Assembly (NCBI GenBank): GCA_020249415.1
Contig: JADCFR010000382.1
Span: forward strand, 1 to 10,634
Direction of reading: 5' to 3'
Length of the DNA: 10,634 bases
Source: Roseomonas sp.
GTDB lineage: Bacteria > Pseudomonadota > Alphaproteobacteria > Acetobacterales > Acetobacteraceae
In this document: in pieces, positions 1-5,370 of the stretch
Layout: every line of letters starts with the position of its first letter
How positions within the stretch are numbered: position 1 is the stretch's first letter
Notes under the pieces: model-generated
Told to the model about the DNA's origin: nothing
Seen by the model: the letters and a program-made list of their open reading frames with translations, nothing else
Databases searched by the model: none
Position numbers and translations under genes: made by a program

Positions 1-1
1 T

Positions 2-556
2 CCGGTGGTGGTGAGTGCTGATGAACATCCGCGCGAAACTTCCATGGAGGCGCTTGGCAAATTGAAGCCGGTGGTGAAGCCGGATGGCTCTGTAACCGCG
101 GGCAATGCCTCGGGTGTGAATGATGGCGCCTGCGCTTTGGTTATCGCGAGTGAAGCGGCGGCCAAGCGCCATGGGCTGACGCCGCTTGCGCGGTTTGTCG
201 GCGTGGCGACCGCGGGTTGCGCGCCGCGCGTGATGGGGATTGGGCCGGTGCCGGCGACGCAAAAGCTGTTCGCGCGGCTTGGCATGACGCAAGACCAGAT
301 GGATGTGATTGAATTGAATGAGGCCTTCGCGGCGCAGGGCCTGGCCGTGCTGCGCGGGCTTGGCATTGCCGATGATGATGCGCGGGTCAATCCGAATGGT
401 GGCGCGATTGCGCTCGGCCATCCCTTGGGCATGAGTGGTGCGCGACTGATCGCGACCGCGACGCATGAAATGCAGGAACGCGGCCTGAAGCGCGCCTTGG
501 CGACCATGTGCATCGGCGTGGGGCAGGGGATTGCGACAGTGCTGGAAAGGGTTTGA
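2..556 (+). CDS. acetyl-CoA acetyltransferase / beta-ketoadipyl-CoA thiolase, 3' part
   Basis: This is the C-terminal ~185 residues of a thiolase; the 5' part lies outside the window and the reading frame is open from base 2. Thiolases cleave a 3-ketoacyl-CoA with CoA to give acetyl-CoA and a shortened acyl-CoA. Visible family motifs are [12 protein letters not shown] (codons near 95-130), NEAFAAQ (near 317), [16 protein letters not shown] with the active-site His at 419-421, and CIGVGQG with the C-terminal catalytic Cys at 509-511. The [11 protein letters not shown] segment and the overall wording fit PcaF-type beta-ketoadipyl-CoA thiolases especially well, but this subgroup is not decisive for substrate: general fatty-acid thiolases look alike here. 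The N-terminal nucleophilic Cys cannot be checked. A hairpin terminator follows 33 bases after the stop codon, so this is probably the last gene of its transcript. Confidence 0.93.
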   Translation, partial: PVVVSADEHPRETSMEALGKLKPVVKPDGSVTAGNASGVNDGACALVIASEAAAKRHGLTPLARFVGVATAGCAPRVMGIGPVPATQKLFARLGMTQDQMDVIELNEAFAAQGLAVLRGLGIADDDARVNPNGGAIALGHPLGMSGARLIATATHEMQERGLKRALATMCIGVGQGIATVLERV

Positions 557-589
557 TTTACGCTTCCGCGCCATAAGGGGGCCGTGGCG

Positions 590-610
590 AAGCCGCGAAC
601 TGCGGCTTTT
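590..610 (+). terminator. intrinsic terminator after the thiolase gene
   Basis: A perfect 7-bp stem AAGCCGC/GCGGCTT closes a 5-base loop (GAACT) and runs into further T residues. It sits between the thiolase stop and the next gene, where a Rho-independent terminator is expected. The U tract is short, so termination may be partial. Confidence 0.7.
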
Positions 611-642
611 CTGATGATCGCTCCGTGAAGGATTACGCCCCC

Positions 643-948
643 ATGCTGTTCCGCGCTGCCCTGTTCGCGTTACTGCTTCCCACCAGCGCTGCCTTCGCGC
701 AGCAAATGGTCCCCGCGCGCAACGGGTCCTGCCCATCCGGTTCCAGCCATGCGGGGTCCGGCTATTGCCGATCCTCCTCCGGCGCGGGGTTTGTCGCGGC
801 GCAGAACGGGTCTTGCCCTTCCGGCACCAGCCATGCGGGCGCGGGCTATTGCCGGACGGATGGGCGGACGGAATATGTGCCAAGCCGGGGCGGGTCCTGC
901 CCATCCGGCACCAGCCATGCGGGCGCGGGATACTGCAAGGGGCGGTAG
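643..948 (+). CDS. small secreted protein with three cysteine-pair repeats
   Basis: No family is recognised. The 101-residue product starts with a clear Sec signal peptide (MLFRAALFALLLPTSAAFAQ, likely cleavage after AFA near residue 19), so it should be exported. The mature part is almost entirely three 28-residue repeats, each with a GSCPSG-x-SHAG-x-GYC core, giving six cysteines in three identical C-x11-C pairs; the third repeat is cut short after the core. Such pairs could form three small disulfide loops in the periplasm. I prefer ATG 643 because AAGGA at 628-632 lies 10 bases upstream; a GTG at 625 in the same frame would add six residues before the signal peptide. A 61-aa gene follows after 29 bases. 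Coding is supported by the signal peptide and by repeat spacing of exactly 84 bases. Function unknown. Confidence 0.8.
   Translation: MLFRAALFALLLPTSAAFAQQMVPARNGSCPSGSSHAGSGYCRSSSGAGFVAAQNGSCPSGTSHAGAGYCRTDGRTEYVPSRGGSCPSGTSHAGAGYCKGR
709..945 (+). repeat. 84-bp coding tandem repeat, 2.8 copies
   Basis: Copies begin at 709, 793 and 877. The conserved 45-base cores are at 724-768, 808-852 and 892-936. By hand alignment the second and third cores differ at 4 positions of 45 and the first and third at about 7, so copies 2 and 3 are the closest pair. The unit length is a whole number of codons, so copy-number change would keep the frame. Confidence 0.85.
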
Positions 949-977
949 ACGCGCCTCAAACGAGGGGGAAGCCATTC

Positions 978-1163
978 ATGCAGGCCATCGGCAAGGCCTT
1001 GGGCCAAAGCCTGGATCAGGCGACCTATGCTGGCTATCGCCTGGGCTTCGAAGCCGCGCGGGAAGAAGCGGCCTTGCTGGCTGAATTGGCCGGGCAGGGG
1101 GCACTCGCCGCGCAGCTTCGCGCCATGCGGCCCTTGCCCGATAAGGGGGAGAGAAAGGCTTAA
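978..1163 (+). CDS. hypothetical 61-aa protein
   Basis: This short gene begins at ATG 978, nine bases after an AGGGGG ribosome-binding site (963-968), and starts 29 bases after the repeat-protein gene, so both may be on one transcript. The product MQAIGKALGQSLDQATYAGY... has no signal peptide or membrane segment. It is Ala/Leu/Glu-rich from residue 8 to 50 and likely forms one amphipathic helix, with a basic end (DKGERKA). I do not recognise a family. The frame stays open upstream to 765, but that stretch lies over the repeat gene in another frame and is best read as a shadow. Coding status rests on the ribosome-binding site and the helix-like composition only. Confidence 0.55.
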   Translation: MQAIGKALGQSLDQATYAGYRLGFEAAREEAALLAELAGQGALAAQLRAMRPLPDKGERKA

Positions 1164-1300
1164 ACGCGAAGCGCAAGGTTCTGCACCGCTCCTGATCCTG
1201 GACGCGCCGAGAAATTGATTTCGATCATGGAATGCGCGCGCCAGCCCTGCCAGAAAATACCCCATCAGGCAGAAGCTTTCTGCCGGTGAAAGGGGCCATC

Positions 1301-1858
1301 ATGTTCTCATCCACTTGGTTCTCGCGGCGCGGCCTGGCGCTGCTTGGCGCCCTGGCGCTGGCCGGTTGTACTGTTGCCGCAGTTGAAGGCCTCAACATCG
1401 CGCGCGATCAGGCCGCCTATGCCGCCCATATTGATGCCGCGCGCGCCGGCCACCCGGCCGCGCAATATCAGGTCGGCAATGCCCTCTGCTGTTCTTTGAA
1501 CGAAGGCTCCGGCCCATTTTATAATACGCCGCAAGCGGTTGCCTGGCTGTGCCGTGCCGCAGCGCAGGATTACGGCCCGGCGGCCTTTCGCCTGGGTGAG
1601 ATCTATTCCGGCACCACGGTCAAGGGCGTGCGATTGGCGCGGGAGGCAACGGGCCTGGTAACCGGCCATACCACCAACCGCGCCGTTGCCTATGGCTGGA
1701 TGAGCCGTGCAGCCGCGCTGAACCAGCCGCATGCCGCGCAACGGCGCGATGAGATTTGGCAGGCCATGAGCGCCGAGGAGCGCGAGCGGGCGCAGCGAAT
1801 GGCCAGTGGTCAGGCGCCGCTTTTGTGTGAATGGCAGGAAGTGGGGGGCGCCAGGTGA
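1301..1858 (+). CDS. Sel1-repeat-like lipoprotein
   Basis: The 185-residue product begins with a lipoprotein signal: basic RR at 9-10, a hydrophobic stretch, and lipobox LAGC with the acylated Cys at residue 23. It is therefore predicted to be anchored in the outer or inner membrane facing the periplasm. After this come helix-turn-helix units of Sel1/TPR-like type: AARAGHPAAQYQVGNAL (47-62), AVAWLCRAAAQDYGPAAFRLGEIY (79-102) and AVAYGWMSRAAALNQPHAAQ (128-147). Sel1 repeats usually bind partner proteins. The start at 1301 is chosen for the AAAGGGG site 5 bases upstream and because it puts the signal peptide at the N-terminus; an in-frame ATG at 1232 would bury it behind 23 extra residues. The stop overlaps the next gene's GTG by four bases, which suggests translational coupling. 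Extra cysteines occur at 63-64, 84 and 176. Specific role unknown. Confidence 0.8.
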   Translation: MFSSTWFSRRGLALLGALALAGCTVAAVEGLNIARDQAAYAAHIDAARAGHPAAQYQVGNALCCSLNEGSGPFYNTPQAVAWLCRAAAQDYGPAAFRLGEIYSGTTVKGVRLAREATGLVTGHTTNRAVAYGWMSRAAALNQPHAAQRRDEIWQAMSAEERERAQRMASGQAPLLCEWQEVGGAR

Positions 1859-2061
1859 CGCAAGGCGCGCAGCCTGCCCGAAAACCAGGCGCCGCCGGCA
1901 TGACCGCGCGTGAGGTGATTGAATGCCCCCATTGCGGGGAGGCGACGCAGGTGAACCGCCTGCCCCAGGGCAGTGCCTTTTGTTCCTGCGCAGCGCAAAG
2001 GCCCTTGCCTCCAACCGGCGCTGCCGGGGATAAGGCAGTTCAAAGCAACAGGAAAAGCTGA
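1855..2061 (+). CDS. small Cys4 (possible zinc-ribbon) protein
   Basis: The 68-residue product has a CPHC pair at residues 24-27 and a CSC pair at 43-45, fifteen residues apart, a spacing compatible with a small zinc ribbon, although CxC in the second knuckle is less usual than CxxC. No signal peptide or membrane segment is seen; both ends look disordered. The assigned GTG start at 1855 overlaps the lipoprotein stop (GTGA), and the stop overlaps the next ATG (TGATG), so the gene sits in a tightly coupled trio. An ATG at 1900 would give 53 residues and keep all four cysteines, but has no ribosome-binding site that I can see. I do not recognise the protein; nucleic-acid or protein binding would be a guess from the ribbon alone. 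Confidence 0.55.
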   Translation: MTQGAQPARKPGAAGMTAREVIECPHCGEATQVNRLPQGSAFCSCAAQRPLPPTGAAGDKAVQSNRKS

Positions 2062-2261
2062 TGATCTTGCCGAGACTGGCCTGCGGGCTTGCGGTGATGC
2101 GCTTGGGTGGCGTGGCGGCCATGGGTGTTGCGGGGCTGGCTGGTCTTGGCGCGCTTGGCCTTGGGGCGGCCTATCTGCTGCGCCAACGCATGAAGCAAAG
2201 CACGGATTGGGCGGAGGATTCCCGCGCGCCTGTCGCAGACCTGCCGCCCGATCCGGAATAG
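2061..2261 (+). CDS. small single-pass membrane protein, hypothetical
   Basis: The 66-residue product has one long hydrophobic segment at about residues 8-40, rich in Gly and Ala with several GxxxG-like spacings. It is followed by a basic RQRMKQ stretch and an acidic, proline-rich tail (to residue 66). The positive residues after the helix suggest the tail stays in the cytoplasm. The ATG shares its A with the preceding stop codon (TGATG), typical of coupled translation, and GGAAAAG at 2051-2057 could serve as a weak ribosome-binding site. Its stop lies only 6 bases from the stop of the convergent ubiE gene, leaving no room for a separate terminator. No family recognised; the helix spacing hints at self-association, which is inference only. 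Confidence 0.6.
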   Translation: MILPRLACGLAVMRLGGVAAMGVAGLAGLGALGLGAAYLLRQRMKQSTDWAEDSRAPVADLPPDPE

Positions 2262-2267
2262 GCAGCG

Positions 2268-3017
2268 CTACAACCGCCACCCGCTATGCATGGCGACAAT
2301 GCCGCCCGATAGGTTGCGATAGGAAACACGCTCCAGACCCGCGCGGCGCATCATGCCAGACAATGTTTCCTGATCCGGGAACATGCGGATACTCTCGGCC
2401 AGATATTCATAGGAAGCGCGATCCTTCGCGACATATTCACCAATCACGGGCAGCGCCTTGAAGGACCAGGCATCATAAAGCGCGTCCAGGGCCGCGACCT
2501 CAAGTTTTGAGAATTCCAGGCAATGAAACCGCCCACCGGGGCGGAGCACGCGCCGTGCCTCATGCAGCACCGCATCCTTGTCGGTGCAATTGCGGAGCCC
2601 AAAGGCGATCGACACCCGTTCCACACTGCGATCTGGCAGCGGAGTGCGTTCCGCATCCACGCACATGAAGGAAAGCCCGCTGACCAACCCGCGTGACAGG
2701 GCGCGCCCTTGCGCCACTTCCAGCATGGCGGGGTTCACATCCGTCAGGATCACCCGCCCCGCCCCGCGTTCGAGCGCGAGGAAGGAGATATCGCCCGTGC
2801 CCCCCGCAAGATCGAGCAGCGTATCATGCGGCCCGGCGCCGATGGCATTGACGAAGATGCGCTTCCAGACCCGATGCACGCCAAGCGACATCAGATCATT
2901 CATCACGTCATATTTGGGGGCGACGCTTTCAAACACGGCGCGCACCATCCCGGCCTTTTCGGCCTTGGGGATTTTGCGGTAACCGAAATCAGTCTCTGGG
3001 GCGGCGGTGTCTTTCAT
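2268..3017 (-). CDS. ubiE: UbiE-type demethylmenaquinone/ubiquinone C-methyltransferase
   Basis: The 249-residue enzyme transfers a methyl group from S-adenosylmethionine to the ring of a ubiquinone (or menaquinone) precursor. In order it shows VFESVAPKYDVMNDLMSLGVHRVWK (residues 28-52), the SAM-binding glycine loop LLDLAGGTGDI (67-77), acidic TDVNPAML (92-99), AFGLRNCTD (138-146), RRVLRPGG (155-162) and the C-terminal signature SYEYLAESIRMFP...GGIVAMHSGWRL (202-249), all hallmarks of UbiE/COQ5. Length matches the family. The reading frame stays open upstream to 3479, but those codons lie antisense to mutM, and ATG 3017 is the only sensible start; no clear ribosome-binding site precedes it. 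It diverges from mutM across 41 bases (3018-3058), which must hold both promoters. ubiB, often adjacent in alphaproteobacteria, is not next to it. Confidence 0.96.
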   Translation of the reverse strand: MKDTAAPETDFGYRKIPKAEKAGMVRAVFESVAPKYDVMNDLMSLGVHRVWKRIFVNAIGAGPHDTLLDLAGGTGDISFLALERGAGRVILTDVNPAMLEVAQGRALSRGLVSGLSFMCVDAERTPLPDRSVERVSIAFGLRNCTDKDAVLHEARRVLRPGGRFHCLEFSKLEVAALDALYDAWSFKALPVIGEYVAKDRASYEYLAESIRMFPDQETLSGMMRRAGLERVSYRNLSGGIVAMHSGWRL

Positions 3018-3058
3018 GGAACGAGCATAGGCGCTGAGCCGCAGAAAGGGGAGGGGCA

Positions 3059-3955
3059 ATGCCCGAATTGCCGGAAGTGGAAACCGTGATGCGTGGCCTG
3101 CAGGCCGTGCTGGAGCATGAGCGCATCGCCTGGGCCGAAACCCGGCGCGATGGCATGCGCTTTCCCTTCCCGCCGCGGCTGGCGGAGCGGTTGCGCGGCC
3201 GGCGGGTGCTCGGGTTCCGGCGACGGGCAAAATATATCCTGATGCGGCTGGAAGGCGGCGAAAGCCTGCTGATCCATCTTGGCATGTCAGGCCGCATGGT
3301 GGCGCGGCGCGAAGGTGCGGCCCCGGCACCGCGCTCGCGCAAGCAGGGCGTATTCTCTGACGCGCGCGGCCATAACGCGCCCCCCGAGGCGCATGAACAT
3401 CTGGCCTTCGGGACGGAGGGCGGCTGGCATATCGGCTTTGTGGACCCGCGCCGCTTCGGCAGCGTGGATCTGGTGGCAACCGAGGCCGAGGATAAGCACA
3501 AGCTTTTGGCCGGCCTTGGCCCGGAACCGCTCGGGCCAGAAATCACCCCCGCCTGGCTTTCCGGCGCGCTGGCGGGCAAGCGCACCCCGATCAAGGCCGC
3601 CCTTCTGGACCAACGCGTGATCGCTGGGCTTGGCAATATCTATGTCTGTGAGGCGCTGTACCGTGCTGGCATCTCGCCGCGCCGTTCCGCCCATACGGTG
3701 GCGGGGGCGCGGGCAGTGCGGCTCGCGCCCGCCATCAAGGCCGTGCTGACGGAAGCGATTGCGGCCGGTGGGTCCAGTTTGCGTGATTATGTCCAGGCCG
3801 ATGGTGAAATCGGGCGCTTTCAGGAGACTCTCGCGGTCTATGGCCGGGAAGGGGAGGTCTGCCCTGGCTGTCCTGGCCAGCCGGATTGCCCAGGGATCAA
3901 GCGCATTGTGCAATCCGGACGGTCGAGCTTTTTCTGCCCGCTTCGGCAGCGTTGA
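3059..3955 (+). CDS. mutM: formamidopyrimidine-DNA glycosylase (Fpg/MutM)
   Basis: This base-excision repair enzyme removes 8-oxoguanine and formamidopyrimidines and nicks the abasic site. The N-terminus [10 protein letters not shown] carries the catalytic Pro2 and Glu3; Lys58 in RRAKYIL matches the conserved phosphate-contacting Lys. Further motifs are [11 protein letters not shown] (70-80), FVDPRRFG (127-134) and the helix-two-turn-helix [18 protein letters not shown] (190-207). At 298 residues it is somewhat long, mainly from an insert at about 84-112. The C-terminal zinc finger is unusual: the usual final CxxC is CPLR (residues 293-296), so the fourth canonical Cys is absent, while a further Cys sits in a longer loop (C268, C271, C277, C293). 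Arg288 of the finger loop is kept. A GA-rich ribosome-binding site is at 3046-3054. The enoyl-CoA hydratase gene follows after 47 bases. Confidence 0.95.
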   Translation: MPELPEVETVMRGLQAVLEHERIAWAETRRDGMRFPFPPRLAERLRGRRVLGFRRRAKYILMRLEGGESLLIHLGMSGRMVARREGAAPAPRSRKQGVFSDARGHNAPPEAHEHLAFGTEGGWHIGFVDPRRFGSVDLVATEAEDKHKLLAGLGPEPLGPEITPAWLSGALAGKRTPIKAALLDQRVIAGLGNIYVCEALYRAGISPRRSAHTVAGARAVRLAPAIKAVLTEAIAAGGSSLRDYVQADGEIGRFQETLAVYGREGEVCPGCPGQPDCPGIKRIVQSGRSSFFCPLRQR

Positions 3956-3970
3956 GTCTGTGCTAGAAGC

Positions 3971-3979
3971 CTATCCACA
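3971..3979 (+). promoter_or_regulatory. near-consensus DnaA box
   Basis: CTATCCACA matches the DnaA box TTATCCACA at 8 of 9 positions and lies in the 47-base gap between mutM and the enoyl-CoA hydratase gene. A single near-match is expected by chance now and then; no cluster of boxes is seen around it. Confidence 0.25.
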
Positions 3980-4002
3980 ACAACAGATGAAGGAGAACCG
4001 CC

Positions 4003-4779
4003 ATGGCCCCTGAAATGATCCTGGTTGAAACACACGGCAAGACCGGGCTGATCCGGCTGAACCGGCCGCAGGCGCTGAATGCGCTGTGTGATCAGTTGAT
4101 GATCGAACTCGGCACTGCCCTGCGCGCCTTTGACAAGGACCCGGCCATCGCCGCCATTGTCATCACGGGCAGTGAAAAGGCTTTCGCCGCCGGCGCAGAC
4201 ATCAAGGAAATGAAGGAACGCAATTTCCCCGGCGTCTATTTCAATGATTTCATCGGCGCCAATTGGGAAGCGGTGCAGGAAATCCAAAAGCCCGTTATTG
4301 CCGCCGTGGCTGGCTTTGCACTTGGCGGTGGCTGCGAATTGGCCATGATGTGTGATCTGATCATCGCCGCTGACACCGCACGCTTCGGCCAGCCGGAAAT
4401 CAATCTGGGCATCATCCCCGGTGCCGGCGGCACCCAGCGGCTGACGCGCGCCATTGGCAAATCCAAGGCCATGGAAATGATCCTGACCGCGCGCATGATG
4501 AATGCCGAGGAAGCGGAGCGCGCCAATCTGGTCTGCCGCGTGGTGCCGGCGGCGGAATTGATCGCCGAAGCGCTCAAGATTGGTGAGAGGATCGCAAGCC
4601 TTTCCGCGCCTTCGGTTGCCATGGCGAAGGAAGCGGTGAATGCCGCCTTTGAAAGCAGCCTGACAGAGGGCGTGCGCACCGAACGCCGGCTATTCCTTTC
4701 ACTGTTTGCGACCGCGGATCAGAAGGAAGGCATGGCAGCCTTCGCCGAAAAGCGGAAGGCCGCTTTCACGAATCGGTAA
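4003..4779 (+). CDS. enoyl-CoA hydratase (crotonase family)
   Basis: The 258-residue product adds water to trans-2-enoyl-CoA in beta-oxidation, giving 3-hydroxyacyl-CoA. Both oxyanion-hole segments are present: [11 protein letters not shown] (60-70) and [12 protein letters not shown] (104-115). Glu112 and Glu132 (in GQPEINLG) stand 20 residues apart, matching the two catalytic glutamates of rat mitochondrial enoyl-CoA hydratase, and [10 protein letters not shown] follows. Full set of residues and normal length argue for true hydratase activity rather than another crotonase reaction. AAGGAG at 3990-3995 gives a strong ribosome-binding site seven bases before ATG 4003. In several alphaproteobacteria this gene sits between mutM and rpsT-dnaA; here a hairpin and an AT-rich stretch follow instead. 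It may share a transcript with mutM. Confidence 0.95.
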   Translation: MAPEMILVETHGKTGLIRLNRPQALNALCDQLMIELGTALRAFDKDPAIAAIVITGSEKAFAAGADIKEMKERNFPGVYFNDFIGANWEAVQEIQKPVIAAVAGFALGGGCELAMMCDLIIAADTARFGQPEINLGIIPGAGGTQRLTRAIGKSKAMEMILTARMMNAEEAERANLVCRVVPAAELIAEALKIGERIASLSAPSVAMAKEAVNAAFESSLTEGVRTERRLFLSLFATADQKEGMAAFAEKRKAAFTNR

Positions 4780-4784
4780 AGGCG

Positions 4785-4823
4785 TTTGCCCCCTGTGTCG
4801 CCTCGTGCGGGGCGGGGGGCAGA
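4785..4823 (+). terminator. possible terminator after enoyl-CoA hydratase
   Basis: TGCCCCC (4787-4793) pairs with GGGGGCA (4815-4821), extendable by a G-U and a T-A pair at the base. The loop is long (21 bases) and only a weak T-rich tail follows (CCTTTGGTTG), so this may be a weak or Rho-assisted terminator. Confidence 0.4.
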
Positions 4824-4857
4824 ACCTTTGGTTGAATTGAAATAAATACAATTTCAC

Positions 4858-4883
4858 CTGAAGTTTTATTTGCTAAATTTCAG
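4858..4883. repeat. 9-bp AT-rich inverted repeat
   Basis: Arms CTGAAGTTT (4858-4866) and AAATTTCAG (4875-4883) pair fully with one G-U, around an 8-base loop. No T tract follows in either direction, so it looks more like an operator or a leader hairpin than a terminator. Confidence 0.5.
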
Positions 4884-4915
4884 TCAAAAAATTCGCGGAT
4901 AAAACAATAGCTTCC

Positions 4916-4943
4916 AAAAAATCTTCAGAAATTCTTATTTTTT
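4916..4943. repeat. A-tract/T-tract inverted repeat
   Basis: AAAAAAT (4916-4922) and ATTTTTT (4937-4943) form a perfect 7-bp inverted repeat with a 14-base spacer. Homopolymer runs in AT-rich DNA give such pairs easily, so its meaning is uncertain; it could bend DNA or bind a nucleoid protein. Confidence 0.35.
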
Positions 4944-4966
4944 CAAATTTCCACTGGTAATCTTTT

Positions 4967-4991
4967 TTAACGCGCATTAGTCTCTGATTAA
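4967..4991 (+). promoter_or_regulatory. possible CtrA-type site
   Basis: Half-sites TTAA (4967-4970), TTAG (4977-4980) and TTAA (4988-4991) occur in a row. The last two, seven bases apart, match the CtrA consensus TTAA-N7-TTAA at 7 of 8 positions. The site ends 19 bases before ATG 5011, where binding could block or place RNA polymerase. AT-rich context raises the chance of a random match. Confidence 0.25.
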
Positions 4992-5010
4992 CCAAACGGA
5001 GCCCAAAGCG

Positions 5011-5322
5011 ATGAGCGCATCCACCATCACCCTGCCAACACCCGAAGCCACGGCGGCGGAAATCGTCACCTTCCCGCAGCGCCCGCAGGATCGGCTGCGT
5101 ATCGCGCTGCATAAGCTTGATGAAGCGCTGCGCGCCCAGGCGCGTGCCACATCGGATTTCCGTTCCGCCATGGGCGATTTGAAGTCCAAGGTCGGTGGCA
5201 TGCAGGATGGCATGGTGGCCTATCGTGACGCGCTTGACCGCACCGCCACCGAAATTGATCGTGCGGTAAAGAAGGCCAAGGAATTACAGGAAACCGCGCG
5301 CCGCATGGCGCCACATGGCTGA
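5011..5322 (+). CDS. hypothetical 103-aa helical protein
   Basis: No family is recognised. The product has a flexible N-terminus rich in Thr, Ala and Pro (residues 1-25), then a mostly helical part at about 27-98 with heptad-like spacing of Leu, Ala, Met and Val broken by GG at 62-63, so a helical hairpin or short coiled coil is likely. The end is basic (RAVKKAKELQETARR). No signal peptide, membrane segment or cysteine is present, so it should be cytoplasmic. GGAG at 4998-5001 lies nine bases before ATG 5011. The gene stands alone, between the AT-rich region and a shared terminator, and its codon use resembles its GC-rich neighbours, so only the upstream DNA is unusual. The size and helix pattern recall small DNA- or membrane-associated structural proteins, which is a guess. 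Confidence 0.8.
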   Translation: MSASTITLPTPEATAAEIVTFPQRPQDRLRIALHKLDEALRAQARATSDFRSAMGDLKSKVGGMQDGMVAYRDALDRTATEIDRAVKKAKELQETARRMAPHG

Positions 5323-5328
5323 AGCAAA

Positions 5329-5359
5329 AGCGCGGGCGGGCCTATTGCCTGCCCGCGCT
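5329..5359. terminator. bidirectional terminator between convergent genes
   Basis: A 13-bp GC-rich stem (5329-5341 with 5347-5359, one G-U pair) closes a 5-base loop CTATT. On the minus strand it runs straight into TTTT (complement of 5326-5329), a good terminator for the channel gene. On the plus strand the T run (5369-5372) comes ten bases later, so termination of the 103-aa gene may be weaker. Confidence 0.85.
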
Positions 5360-5370
5360 GCAGCCTGCTT

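Larger units (their letters stand above)
4822..5010. promoter_or_regulatory. AT-rich intergenic region upstream of the 103-aa gene
   Basis: This 189-base gap is about 25% GC over 4841-4970 by hand count, against well over 60% in the surrounding genes. No convincing gene lies in it. It holds several inverted repeats: TGAAAT/ATTTCA at about 4838-4856, a 9-bp hairpin at 4858-4883, and AAAAAAT/ATTTTTT at 4916-4943. A-tracts and T-tracts suggest curved DNA. TTAA/TTAG half-sites are at 4967-4991. A promoter for the gene at 5011 must lie here, but no clear -35/-10 pair could be fixed. Confidence 0.6.

Noticed and set aside
1208..1230. Small inverted repeats GAAAT-TG-ATTTC and TGAT-TTCG-ATCA upstream of the lipoprotein
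   Set aside because: Four- to five-base arms that overlap each other; too short to call an operator or terminator.
1307..2122. 271-codon open frame on the minus strand
   Set aside because: Antisense to the lipoprotein gene, low-complexity Arg/Pro/Ala-rich; the plus strand has a signal peptide and lipobox.
3018..3479. N-terminal extension of UbiE by 154 residues
   Set aside because: The extension is antisense to mutM, has no homology pattern, and the family begins near the ATG at 3017.
4873..5112. 79-codon minus-strand frame across the AT-rich region
   Set aside because: Overlaps the start of the 103-aa gene antisense, no ribosome-binding site or recognised features.
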